From Paracoccaceae bacterium Fryx2 (GTDB lineage: Bacteria > Pseudomonadota > Alphaproteobacteria > Rhodobacterales > Rhodobacteraceae): DNA of 64,000 nucleotides. Of this stretch, positions 8,701 through 16,280 are shown piece after piece; the stretch's first letter is position 1; every line of letters starts with the position of its first letter. The stretch is taken from assembly GCA_032334235.1 (NCBI GenBank), contig JAVSGI010000005.1:434001-498000 (forward strand), read 5' to 3'. Both the position numbers and the translations under genes were made by a program. The notes below the pieces were generated by a model, which was not told the DNA's origin, made no database searches, and worked only from the letters and a program-made list of their open reading frames with translations.

Positions 8701-9945
8701 ATGACGCCCCCTTCTTCGCATGAGCCCCGCCCCGATGACGCACCGGCAGCCCCCCACGGCCGCCCGGTCGTCCGACTGAAACCCAAGGCCGAGGCCCGGG
8801 CGATCCGGCACGGCTTCCCCTGGGTCTATGCCGACGAACTGGTGACCGACCGGCGCACACAGGGGCTGGCCCCCGGTGCGCTGGCGGTGCTGGAAGATGC
8901 CGACCGCAGGCCGCAGGCGCTGGTCACGGTCAACACCGCGTCGAAGATCATCTGCCGCGTGCTTGACCGCGACCCCGAGGCGGTGATTGATCAGGCATGG
9001 TTCACCCGGCGGCTGGCGCGGGCGCTGGCGCTGCGCGAACGGCTGTTCGATGTGCCCTTCTACCGCGCGGTCCATGCCGAGGCTGACGGGCTGCCCGGCG
9101 TGGTGATCGACCGCTTCGGCGACACCGCCGTGGTGCAGCCCAACGCAGCCTGGGCCGAGACGCATCTCGATGCGCTGGTGGCGGCGCTGGTCGATCTGAC
9201 CGGGGTCACCAATGTCGTGAAGAACGGCACGGGCCGGGCGCGCGGGCTGGAGGGGCTGACCGAGGAAACCGTGCTGCTGCGCGGCCGGGTCGACGCGCCG
9301 ATCGCGGTGCCGATGAACGGGGCGGTGTATCTGGCCGACGTGATGGGCGGGCAGAAGACCGGCCTGTTCTTCGACCAGCGCCCGAACCACGCCTTTGCCC
9401 AGCGTCTGGCCAGGGGCGCGCGGGTGCTGGACATGTTCAGCCACGTCGGCGGGTTTGCGCTGGCGGCCCTTGCGGGTGGGGCGGCGTCGGCGCTGGCGGT
9501 CGATGGCTCGGCCCCTGCGCTGGCACTGGCAGAAGCCGGGGCTGCGGCCTCGGGCGTGGCCGACCGCTTTGCCACCCGGCAGGGCGATGCCTTCACCGTG
9601 CTGGAGGCATTGGGCGCAGAGGCCGCCCAGTTCGATCTGGTCATCTGCGACCCGCCCGCCTTCGCCCCTGCCAAGCCCGCGCTGGAGGCGGGTCTGCGCG
9701 CCTATGAGCGCATTGCCCGGCTGGCGGCACCGCTGGTGGCGCCGGGCGGCTATCTGGTCTTGTGTTCCTGCTCTCATGCCGCGGACCTTTCGGCCTTCCG
9801 CAACGCCTGCGCGCGCGGCATCGGGCGCGGCGGGCGGCGGGCGCAGGCGTTGCACACCGGCTTTGCCGGGGCCGACCATCCCATCCTGCCGCAACTGGCG
9901 GAGTCGGGCTACCTCAAGGCGCTGTTCTTCCGGCTGGACGGGTGA
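8701..9945 (+). CDS. RlmI/RlmK-like class I SAM-dependent rRNA methyltransferase
   Basis: This 414-residue protein has an N-terminal PUA-like RNA-binding region (VVRLKPKAEARAIRHGFPWVY, about residues 22-43), an RlmI-type middle domain (HAEADGLPGVVIDRFGD, then GQKTGLFFDQRPNH) and a Rossmann methyltransferase domain with VLDMFSHVGGFALAA as motif I. The catalytic motif is DPPAFAPAK, and SCSH follows near 356. Family members methylate 23S rRNA (RlmI makes m5C1962); the exact target is inferred. AGGAGG precedes the start. Its TGA overlaps the GTG of a PIN-domain gene, so the two are probably co-translated. Confidence 0.88.
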   Translation: MTPPSSHEPRPDDAPAAPHGRPVVRLKPKAEARAIRHGFPWVYADELVTDRRTQGLAPGALAVLEDADRRPQALVTVNTASKIICRVLDRDPEAVIDQAWFTRRLARALALRERLFDVPFYRAVHAEADGLPGVVIDRFGDTAVVQPNAAWAETHLDALVAALVDLTGVTNVVKNGTGRARGLEGLTEETVLLRGRVDAPIAVPMNGAVYLADVMGGQKTGLFFDQRPNHAFAQRLARGARVLDMFSHVGGFALAALAGGAASALAVDGSAPALALAEAGAAASGVADRFATRQGDAFTVLEALGAEAAQFDLVICDPPAFAPAKPALEAGLRAYERIARLAAPLVAPGGYLVLCSCSHAADLSAFRNACARGIGRGGRRAQALHTGFAGADHPILPQLAESGYLKALFFRLDG

Positions 9946-10493
9946 GGGTCGTCCTCGACGCCTGCGTGCTCTACCCGACCGTGTTGCGCGAGATATTGAC
10001 CGGCGTGGCGCGGGCCGGGCTGTTCGCGCCTCTGTGGTCGGAGCGCATCCTTGAAGAATGGGCGCGCGCGACCCGCAAGCTCGGGCCGGGTGCCGAGGCG
10101 CTGGCGCGGGCCGAAGGGGCGGCGCTGCGCGCGGGTTTTCCGGCGGCGACGATCGCGGCCCAGCCGGGGATCGAGGCCCGCCTGCACCTGCGCGACGAGA
10201 ACGACATCCACGTACTGGCCGTGGCCATCGCGGGCAGCGCCGATGCCATCCTGACCTTCAACGCCGCCGACTTTCCCCGCCACACGCTCGCCGCCGAAGG
10301 CCTTGCCCGCCGCGACCCCGACGGATTCCTGTGGGAATTGTGGTCGCATCACCCCGAAGCCGTGACGGTCGTTATTGAGGCGGTGCGTGCCGAGGCGGGG
10401 CGCCTGTCGGGCCAGCCGCAACCTCGCCGACCCTTCCTGCGCCGCGCCAGCCTGCCGCGCCTTGCCCGCGCGATGGACGCTCAGCCGATCTGA
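9942..10493 (+). CDS. PIN-domain protein (putative ribonuclease)
   Basis: A 183-residue protein starting at GTG 9942, overlapping the methyltransferase stop by 4 bases (GTGA). PIN-domain features: VRVVLDACVLYPTVLRE with the first acidic residue at position 5, E-R-I-L-E-E-W at about 35-41, and the second acidic cluster LRDENDIHVLAVAI followed by ILTFNAADFP. PIN domains bind divalent metal and cleave RNA, and are often toxins. Here no antitoxin gene is adjacent, and the partner is an rRNA methyltransferase, which points instead to rRNA/tRNA quality control (inference). The 3' end overlaps the convergent M48 gene by 13 bases. Confidence 0.82.
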   Translation: MRVVLDACVLYPTVLREILTGVARAGLFAPLWSERILEEWARATRKLGPGAEALARAEGAALRAGFPAATIAAQPGIEARLHLRDENDIHVLAVAIAGSADAILTFNAADFPRHTLAAEGLARRDPDGFLWELWSHHPEAVTVVIEAVRAEAGRLSGQPQPRRPFLRRASLPRLARAMDAQPI

Positions 10494-11170
10494 TTCCAGC
10501 GCGCCTCGCGGGCCTCGATGGCGGCGATGCGCTCGGCGGTCCTGGGGTGGCTCAGCAACCAGGCGGGAGTGCCAGCCCCCTTCGCGCCGGTCAGCACCTC
10601 GAGCTTGCGGAACAGCGACTTCTGCGGCCCGGTGCCGATGCCCGCCTTGACCAGCAGGGCCGAGGCATAGGCATCGGCCTCCTGCTCGTCGCGTCGCGAC
10701 AGGCGCGCGGCCAGCGCGGTGGCGATCAGGTTGGCGATCCAGATGCCCAGGCCGGGGATGAAGCGGTTCAGAAGCGCCGACAGCATCATGAACACCGCAT
10801 TCTGCCCGGTGAAGTCGATCATCCGCCGCCTTGTATGGCCCAGCGCCACATGCCCCAGCTCATGCGCGATCACCGACGAAAGCTCCTCGGCCGTCACCTC
10901 GCCCGCGCGGTATTTCTGCACGAACCCCCGGGTCAGGAAGATGCGCCCGTCGGGGGCCGCCAGCCCGTTCACCGGATCGACGTCGAACACGTTCACCTTG
11001 ATTTCCGGCAGATCGAGCGCCGCAGCCATCCGCCCGGCAAGCCGGGTGAGTTCGGGCTCGCGCAGGGGGCTCGACTGCGCGTCGAGCATCTTTGCGGTCC
11101 GCCAGACCGAAAAGCGATACATCGCGAGAGCGTAGAGGATCGGCAGGATCAGGGGGAGGAATTTCAGCAT
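10481..11170 (-). CDS. M48 family zinc metalloprotease, membrane-anchored
   Basis: A 229-residue HtpX-like peptidase. An N-terminal membrane segment (residues 3-19, FLPLILPILYALAMYRF) precedes the catalytic HELGH motif at about 103-107, with the third zinc ligand in RRDEQEADAYASALLVKAG. A second hydrophobic stretch lies at about 125-158. Shorter than E. coli HtpX (about 290). The M48 family degrades damaged or misfolded membrane/periplasmic proteins. No Shine-Dalgarno is visible before the ATG at 11170 (the upstream bases are CATATATGACAT), so translation may be weak or leaderless. Confidence 0.88.
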   Translation of the reverse strand: MLKFLPLILPILYALAMYRFSVWRTAKMLDAQSSPLREPELTRLAGRMAAALDLPEIKVNVFDVDPVNGLAAPDGRIFLTRGFVQKYRAGEVTAEELSSVIAHELGHVALGHTRRRMIDFTGQNAVFMMLSALLNRFIPGLGIWIANLIATALAARLSRRDEQEADAYASALLVKAGIGTGPQKSLFRKLEVLTGAKGAGTPAWLLSHPRTAERIAAIEAREARWNQIG

Positions 11171-11201
11171 ATGTCATATATGGGGTGACGGTGGGGCGCG
11201 G

Positions 11202-11250
11202 CAAAAGTTTTGCTGCAAAACTTTTGCAAAAATCTTGGTGAAGATTTTTG
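11202..11250. repeat. Paired-hairpin repeat, copy 1 (likely terminator)
   Basis: Two adjacent inverted repeats: GCAAAAGTTTTGC / GCAAAACTTTTGC (11202-11228), then AAAAATCTT-GGTG-AAGATTTTT (11229-11250). It lies just downstream of the VWA gene stop (11269, minus strand). The same two-hairpin structure recurs at 44860-44903 and 54039-54082. Confidence 0.7.
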
Positions 11251-11268
11251 GCGACAGGATCGCGGCCC

Positions 11269-12453
11269 TTACCGCCCCAGATCCTTGATGCCGCGCACGA
11301 TGCCGTCCAGCGTCATCGGCACCATGCGGCCATCGAAAATGTCACGGATCAGGCGGATGGTGTGGCCATGATCCCAGAAGCGTTCCGGCGTCGGGTTGAT
11401 CCAAAGGTGCGACGGCCATTGCGCGCAGGCGCGGTGCAGCCAGACCTGCCCGGCCTCGGCGTTCCAGTGTTCGCTGGCGCCGCCAGGGTGCAGAACCTCG
11501 TAGGGCGACATCGAGGCGTCGCCGACGAAGATGCACTTCCAGTCGGGCCCATAGGTGCGCAGCAGGTCGGCCGTGGCGGTCTGGTCATCCCAGCGCCGCG
11601 CGTTGTCGCGCCAGACGCCTTCATACAGGCAGTTGTGGAAGTAGAACGGCACCAGATGGCGGAATTCGGATTTCGCGGCGGAGAACAGTTCCGCCATCAC
11701 CTTGACGTAAGGGTCCATCGAGCCGCCGACGTCAAGAAACAGCAGCACCTTGACCGCATTGCGCCGTTCGGGGCGGGTCTGCACGTCAAGCCAGCCCTGT
11801 TCGGCGGTGGCGCGGATGGTGCCGTCGAGGTCAAGCTCTTGTTCGGCGCCGTCGCGGGCCCATTTGCGCAGGCGGCGCAGGGCGACCTTGATGTTGCGGG
11901 TGCCAAGCTCGACCGAATCGTCCAGATTTCGGAACTCGCGCTTGTCCCAGACCTTGACGGCGCGCTGGTGGCGGCTTGCGTCCTGGCCGATGCGCACGCC
12001 CTCGGGGTTGTAGCCGTAGGCGCCGAACGGGCTGGTGCCTGCCGTTCCCACCCATTTGTTGCCGCCCTGATGGCGGCCCTGCTGTTCGGCCAGCCGCTGG
12101 CGCAGGGTTTCCATCAGCTTGTCGAAACCGCCCAGCGCCGCGATCTCGGCCTTTTCCTCGTGCGTCAGGTGCTTTTCCGCCAGCTTCGCCAGCCATTCGG
12201 CCGGCAGGTCGATGGCTTCAAGCACCGCCTCGGCCGGGATCGCCTCCAGCCCCCGGAAGCTTTCTGCAAAGGCCCGATCGAAGCGGTCAAGGTGGCGTTC
12301 GTCCTTCACCATCGCGGTGCGGGCAAGGTAGTAGAAACCGTCAATGTCGTAGATCACCAGACCCGAGGCCACGCCTTCGAGAAAGGCGAGGTATTCGCGC
12401 AGCGAAACCGGCACCCCCGCCTTGCGCAATGTCTGGAAGAACGCCAGGAACAC
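11269..12453 (-). CDS. VWA domain-containing CoxE-like protein
   Basis: A 394-residue protein with a helical N-terminal region (RKAGVPVSLREYLAFLEG) and a C-terminal von Willebrand A domain starting near residue 233. The MIDAS-like motif is LLFLDVGGSMDP: it has D-x-G-G-S in place of the usual D-x-S-x-S, a form I associate with this family, so probably not a defect. Proteins of this type work with MoxR AAA+ ATPases in chaperone-like assembly or metal insertion, and a moxR gene lies 2.3 kb upstream on the same strand. The start is GTG at 12453, 3 bases after the preceding small gene. A weak AGGCG is the only ribosome site. Confidence 0.85.
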   Translation of the reverse strand: MFLAFFQTLRKAGVPVSLREYLAFLEGVASGLVIYDIDGFYYLARTAMVKDERHLDRFDRAFAESFRGLEAIPAEAVLEAIDLPAEWLAKLAEKHLTHEEKAEIAALGGFDKLMETLRQRLAEQQGRHQGGNKWVGTAGTSPFGAYGYNPEGVRIGQDASRHQRAVKVWDKREFRNLDDSVELGTRNIKVALRRLRKWARDGAEQELDLDGTIRATAEQGWLDVQTRPERRNAVKVLLFLDVGGSMDPYVKVMAELFSAAKSEFRHLVPFYFHNCLYEGVWRDNARRWDDQTATADLLRTYGPDWKCIFVGDASMSPYEVLHPGGASEHWNAEAGQVWLHRACAQWPSHLWINPTPERFWDHGHTIRLIRDIFDGRMVPMTLDGIVRGIKDLGR

Positions 12454-12456
12454 CGC

Positions 12457-12621
12457 CTATAGCGCGCGTTCGAGGATGATGGTGACAAACAGCCCGAGGA
12501 TGCCGAAGGCAATGCCATAGGCCGCGCCATATTGCAGCGAATCCAGCGCTTTGCCGCCCATCCTGCGGGCTTGCAGCGCGCCGAACATCGCCCCCAGTCC
12601 GATACCCGTGATCACGATCAT
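12457..12621 (-). CDS. Small (54-residue) membrane protein between the DUF2927 and VWA genes
   Basis: This ORF is short enough to be skipped by length filters. It encodes MIVITGIGLGAMFGALQARR, a short polar turn (MGGKALDSLQYGAAY) and a second hydrophobic helix (GIAFGILGLFVTIILERAL). That predicts two transmembrane helices with a basic/polar loop. It sits 33 bp after the DUF2927 gene and 3 bp before the VWA start, all on the same strand, and codon use matches its neighbours, so it is likely real. I cannot assign a function; it may be a membrane partner for the MoxR/VWA pair. Confidence 0.7.
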   Translation of the reverse strand: MIVITGIGLGAMFGALQARRMGGKALDSLQYGAAYGIAFGILGLFVTIILERAL

Positions 12622-12654
12622 GCCCGGCCTTCCCCTGCTGCGAACCGGACCGCC

Positions 12655-14022
12655 TCAGCCCCTGCTGCCGCGCGGGGCCAGCGCAGCGATATCGGCCATG
12701 CGTGCCCGCACCTCGGCGTCCGTGCCGAAGCCATAGCGCGCCCAGCCCAGACTGTCGAGCCGCACCGCCCGCGCCTCGGCCCCGCGGCCCGCCAGATCCA
12801 GCGCCTCGGCCTTGATCAGCATCAGCGTGGCCAGCAGGGCGGCATTCTCGGCCTCTGCCACCGCCGGGATCGCGGCATCGGCCAGCGCCAGCGCCTGCCC
12901 GGCCTGACCGGAAGACAGCGCCAGCGCCGCAAGCTGCATGTCGGCATGGGCGGCGTGGATCTGCCCGCCGGGGAGGCTGCGGTAGATGCGGGCGGCCTCT
13001 GCGAAGGTGGCGGCGGCCTCGGTCGCGTCCTGGCCCAGGCTCATCCGCGCCAGCGCGAACAGGCTGAAGCCAAGCCGGGCGTCCTGCCAGCCCTGCGCGC
13101 GGGCGATGGCCAGCGCGTGTGCCGCAGCCCGCCGCCGCGCCTCTGCCGAACTGCGCGGCCCGAGGGCGGTTTCCACCGCGGTGATCCACTCACGGGGCGT
13201 CGGCTCGTCGGCGGCCGGTCCCGGGCGCTCTCCGGCCGGGTTCAGGCGTGCCAGCAGGCCGGGCAGGGCGGCCGCCACCTGCGCCCGTGTCATGCCGCTG
13301 CGCAGTTCGGGCGCATAATGCAGGCGCAACACCAGCATGTCGAAGCCGGTCAGCACCGTGTGGAAGTTGTCGTCGTTGAACACCGAATCCGGCAGGCGGT
13401 AAAGGTCGTTCAGCGGCCCCAGCGCCTGCGCGGTTTCCTCGTGCAGGCAATCGCGCACCTCTTGCGGGCTGGTGTCGGAGGGCACGAAGATCGCCACCCG
13501 CTCGCGCACGGTCAGGGTCGTCCAGTCGGTGCGTGCCCCGCCGCGCGCGCCGCGGTATTCGGCCCAGGACGAGACGCGCGGCGCCACGAAACAGGCGACA
13601 TTGGCGAAGGTGGCCTGAATCCGTTCGCGCGGCAGGAATTCGACGGTGATCGAGGCGGGGCCCGTGGTCTGCCGGATGTCGATCCCGGCCTCGGTGCGGA
13701 AGCGCTGCACGAGGCGCGCAAGGTCGGCCGCTGCGGTCGGCGGCGCCTGGCCTGCGATGGCCACGGTCACCGGGCCTTCGAACCGGGTGAAGACCGGCAG
13801 GATGCGGCCGCTTTCCATCTGGAATTCCAGATCGAGAAAGTCGCGCGCGATCTGGGCGTTGCTGCGGCCGGGGCTGGCGACCCGCGGCGCGCCGAAGCTT
13901 TTCATCGCGGGCAGGGCGGTGGTCGCCACGGCATCGTGCGGCCTGCCCATCGAGACCTGCGGGGCAGGCGGCGCCGACGCGCAGGCGGTCAGCGCCAATA
14001 CGCAGAAAATGGCAAGACGCAT
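12655..14022 (-). CDS. DUF2927 domain-containing lipoprotein
   Basis: A 455-residue protein with a lipoprotein signal (MRLAIFCVLALTACASAPP; lipobox LTAC, Cys at about 14). The central DUF2927 region (about 60-260) includes IARDFLDLEFQMESGR, FVPSDTSPQEVRDCLHEETAQALGPLND and LPDSVFNDDNFHTVLTGFDMLVLRLHY. The HEET motif within CLHEETAQALG looks zincin-like, though catalysis is unproven. The C-terminal third is Ala/Leu-rich, like TPR-type helical repeats. It starts 1 base after the GNAT stop and so shares a transcript with it. Confidence 0.88.
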   Translation of the reverse strand: MRLAIFCVLALTACASAPPAPQVSMGRPHDAVATTALPAMKSFGAPRVASPGRSNAQIARDFLDLEFQMESGRILPVFTRFEGPVTVAIAGQAPPTAAADLARLVQRFRTEAGIDIRQTTGPASITVEFLPRERIQATFANVACFVAPRVSSWAEYRGARGGARTDWTTLTVRERVAIFVPSDTSPQEVRDCLHEETAQALGPLNDLYRLPDSVFNDDNFHTVLTGFDMLVLRLHYAPELRSGMTRAQVAAALPGLLARLNPAGERPGPAADEPTPREWITAVETALGPRSSAEARRRAAAHALAIARAQGWQDARLGFSLFALARMSLGQDATEAAATFAEAARIYRSLPGGQIHAAHADMQLAALALSSGQAGQALALADAAIPAVAEAENAALLATLMLIKAEALDLAGRGAEARAVRLDSLGWARYGFGTDAEVRARMADIAALAPRGSRG

Positions 14023-14023
14023 G

Positions 14024-14479
14024 TCAGGTCGCCCGGTTGTATTCGATGAAAGCGGTTTTCACGCCCAACTGATCATAAAGCATCCGGCCGGGGTAGTTGT
14101 TTTCGGCCGTCAGCCAGTAGACATCAGGCGCGCCCGCGGCATCGGCCGCCGTGAAGACCGCCTGCATCAGCGCCCGCGCCACACCCTGCCCGCGCGCGGA
14201 GGGCACGGTGTAGATGTCTTGCAGATAGCAGACCGGCCCGGTCTTCCAGCAGGTCGGATGATAAAGGAAATGCACCAGCCCCAGCGCCTGCCCGCCGCGT
14301 TCCGCGATCCGCCCGTGCATCCCGTCGCCGCCCGCCACGACGCGCGCGAAGGTTGCCCGGTAAACGGCTTCCGGCAGGGTGGTGTGGTAGAAGGCCAGAT
14401 AGTCCTGCCACATGGCACGCCAGACGGTCACGTCGGCAGCGGTGACGGGTCGAACGACAAGGGTATCCGTCAGGGGCAT
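14024..14479 (-). CDS. GNAT family N-acetyltransferase
   Basis: A 151-residue acetyltransferase of the GCN5 fold. Visible: the N-terminal LVVRPVTAADVTVWRAMWQDY, strand 4 CYLQDIYTVPSARGQGVARAL with the acetyl-CoA pyrophosphate loop R-G-Q-G-V-A, and YWLTAENNYPGRMLYDQLG in the C-terminal half. Substrate unknown. I chose ATG 14479 (MPLTDTL); a GTG at 14485 would add two residues. Neither has a strong ribosome site. One base separates it from the DUF2927 gene downstream. Confidence 0.85.
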   Translation of the reverse strand: MPLTDTLVVRPVTAADVTVWRAMWQDYLAFYHTTLPEAVYRATFARVVAGGDGMHGRIAERGGQALGLVHFLYHPTCWKTGPVCYLQDIYTVPSARGQGVARALMQAVFTAADAAGAPDVYWLTAENNYPGRMLYDQLGVKTAFIEYNRAT

Positions 14480-14590
14480 CGGCACATCCGCAATGTGGCA
14501 TTGGGTCGATCAAGACAACCGTTCCCGAGTGTCGGCCTCGCGGCAGCTTTGTGTCAAGACTGCGGAAAGGTCGGCATCCGGGTCGGCCGG

Positions 14591-14621
14591 GCAGGAGGCG
14601 GCATCCGGTGCCGCCTCCTGC
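14591..14621. other. Perfect 13-bp inverted repeat (hairpin) between moxR and the GNAT gene
   Basis: GCAGGAGGCGGCA (14591-14603), loop TCCGG, then TGCCGCCTCCTGC (14609-14621). No T-run follows on either strand, so it is either a factor-assisted terminator/attenuator after moxR or a regulatory hairpin before the GNAT gene. An AT-rich stretch with palindrome TGATATCA follows at about 14656-14663. Confidence 0.55.
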
Positions 14622-14706
14622 CCCGCCAGACAGACCCCGAAGCCCGGGCGGGAATGATATCATTGGTTGGATTTAATTACCGAAATCAAAGGCTTGCGGC
14701 AGGTTC

Positions 14707-15558
14707 TTAAAGTGGTCCGCCCTGCCGCCCCCGCGCCATGAAGGCCAGCCGCTCGAACAGATGCACATCCTGTTCGGTCTTCAGCAGCGCGCCATGCAGC
14801 CTGGGCAGCGCCGCCCGGCCGTCGGCCCGCAGATCCTCGGGCGAAAGATCCTCCGCCAGCAGGAGCTTCAGCCAGTCCAGCACCTCCGATGTCGATGGCT
14901 TCTTCTTCAGCCCCGGCGTCTCGCGGATCTCGTAGAACCGGGTCAGGGCGGCGGTCAGCAGCGCCTCCCTGATGCCGGGAAAATGCACGGCGACGATGCG
15001 GCGCAGCACGTCGATGTCGGGAAAGCGGATGAAGTGGAAGAAGCACCGCCGCAGGAAGGCGTCGGGCAGATCCTTCTCGTTGTTCGAGGTGATGATCACC
15101 ACCGGCCGGTGCGTGGCGCGCACCGTCTCGCCGGTCTCGTAGACGTGGAACTCCATCCGGTCGAGTTCCTGCAGCAGGTCGTTGGGAAACTCGATGTCGG
15201 CCTTGTCGACCTCGTCGATCAGCAGCACCACCCGCTCGGGCGCCTCGAACGCCTGCCAGAGCTTGCCCTTGCGGATGTAGTTGGCGACATCCGACACCCG
15301 CGCGTCGCCCAACTGGCTGTCGCGCAACCGGCTGACGGCATCGTATTCGTAAAGCCCCTGCTGCGCCTTGGTGGTGGATTTGACGTGCCATTCGAGGATC
15401 GGCATCCCCAGCGCCGCTGCCACCTGCCGGGCAAGCTCCGTCTTGCCGGTGCCGGGTTCGCCCTTGACAAGCAGCGGGCGTTGCAGCGTGACGGCGGCGT
15501 TGACCGCCATCGTCAGGTCGTCGGTGGCGATGTAGGCGGCTGTCGAGGCGAATTTCAT
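14707..15558 (-). CDS. MoxR-like AAA+ ATPase
   Basis: A 283-residue AAA+ ATPase of the MoxR group. Walker A is GEPGTGKT (33-40), Walker B is LLIDEVDKA, sensor 1 is ITSNNEKDLPDAFLRRC with the arginine finger, and the C-terminal lid runs from about 200. MoxR proteins act with VWA-domain proteins to remodel or activate target enzymes; the VWA gene is in the same block downstream. The start taken is ATG 15558 (MKFASTAAYIATDD); the open frame continues 15 codons upstream without homology. The ribosome site is weak. Confidence 0.92.
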   Translation of the reverse strand: MKFASTAAYIATDDLTMAVNAAVTLQRPLLVKGEPGTGKTELARQVAAALGMPILEWHVKSTTKAQQGLYEYDAVSRLRDSQLGDARVSDVANYIRKGKLWQAFEAPERVVLLIDEVDKADIEFPNDLLQELDRMEFHVYETGETVRATHRPVVIITSNNEKDLPDAFLRRCFFHFIRFPDIDVLRRIVAVHFPGIREALLTAALTRFYEIRETPGLKKKPSTSEVLDWLKLLLAEDLSPEDLRADGRAALPRLHGALLKTEQDVHLFERLAFMARGRQGGPL

Positions 15559-15749
15559 CAGGGCACTTTCACATGGGCTGCGGCGGATGCCGCGTGGCGT
15601 CAAGACCCTAGCACAGGGGGAAATCGTCGCAACCCCGCACCAACGGCTAGTGACAAGCCCCTGGCCTTGCGTTAATGCACCGCCATCAGGAGAGCCCCAT
15701 GACAGAAGCCCACCTGTCGGAGCAATCCGGCCATTTGGAGAGCCAAGCC

Positions 15750-16172
15750 ATGAAAGCAGAGGTCTTTCTGCCCGAAGATTACCGTCCGGCCGAAGACGAG
15801 CCGTTCATGAACGAACGCCAGCTTGAATATTTCCGGCGCAAGCTGATGGTCTGGAAACAGGAACTTCTGGACCAATCCGCCGAAACCATCGAAGGCCTGC
15901 AGGATTCGGGGCGCAACGTGCCCGACATCGCTGATCGTGCCTCGGAGGAAACGGACCGCGCGCTGGAACTGCGCACCCGCGACCGCCAGCGCAAGCTGGT
16001 CAGCAAGATCGACGCGGCGCTGCGCCGGATCGAGAACGCCGAATACGGCTATTGCGAGGTGTCGGGCGAGCCGATCTCGCTGAAGCGGCTCGATGCGCGT
16101 CCGATCGCCACGATGACGCTGGAAGCGCAGGAAAAGCACGAGAGGCGCGAAAAGGTCCACCGCGACGACTGA
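15750..16172 (+). CDS. dksA: DksA/TraR-family transcription factor without a full zinc finger
   Basis: A 140-residue DksA that binds the RNA polymerase secondary channel and acts with ppGpp. The coiled coil covers about 25-95; the tip region contains DIADRASEETDRALELRTRDRQRKL, keeping acidic tip residues. The globular domain has only one of the four usual Cys: YGYCEVSGEPI near residue 101, and ARPIATM where CxxC would be. Rhodobacter sphaeroides has such a zinc-independent DksA. I chose ATG 15750 (MKAEVFLPEDYRP, GGAGAG upstream), which matches family N-termini. ATG 15699, also with GGAGAG, would add 17 residues. Confidence 0.92.
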   Translation: MKAEVFLPEDYRPAEDEPFMNERQLEYFRRKLMVWKQELLDQSAETIEGLQDSGRNVPDIADRASEETDRALELRTRDRQRKLVSKIDAALRRIENAEYGYCEVSGEPISLKRLDARPIATMTLEAQEKHERREKVHRDD

Positions 16173-16223
16173 AGGCCGCGACGGCATGACACTTGCGCGA
16201 CCGGCGGTGGCGCGAAACAACTG

Positions 16224-16249
16224 ACGCCGGGCCATCGCTGGCCCGGCGT
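16224..16249 (+). terminator. Terminator hairpin after dksA
   Basis: ACGCCGGGCCA (16224-16234), loop TCGC, TGGCCCGGCGT (16239-16249): an 11-bp perfect stem followed by CTTGCATTT. It lies 52 bp after the dksA stop and 31 bp before the next gene. Confidence 0.75.
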
Positions 16250-16280
16250 CTTGCATTTGGCGCCCTGAGCGGGGGAAGAC

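Noticed and set aside
9942-10493. VapC toxin of a toxin-antitoxin pair
   Set aside because: No small antitoxin ORF precedes or follows it; upstream is the methyltransferase and downstream a convergent peptidase gene.
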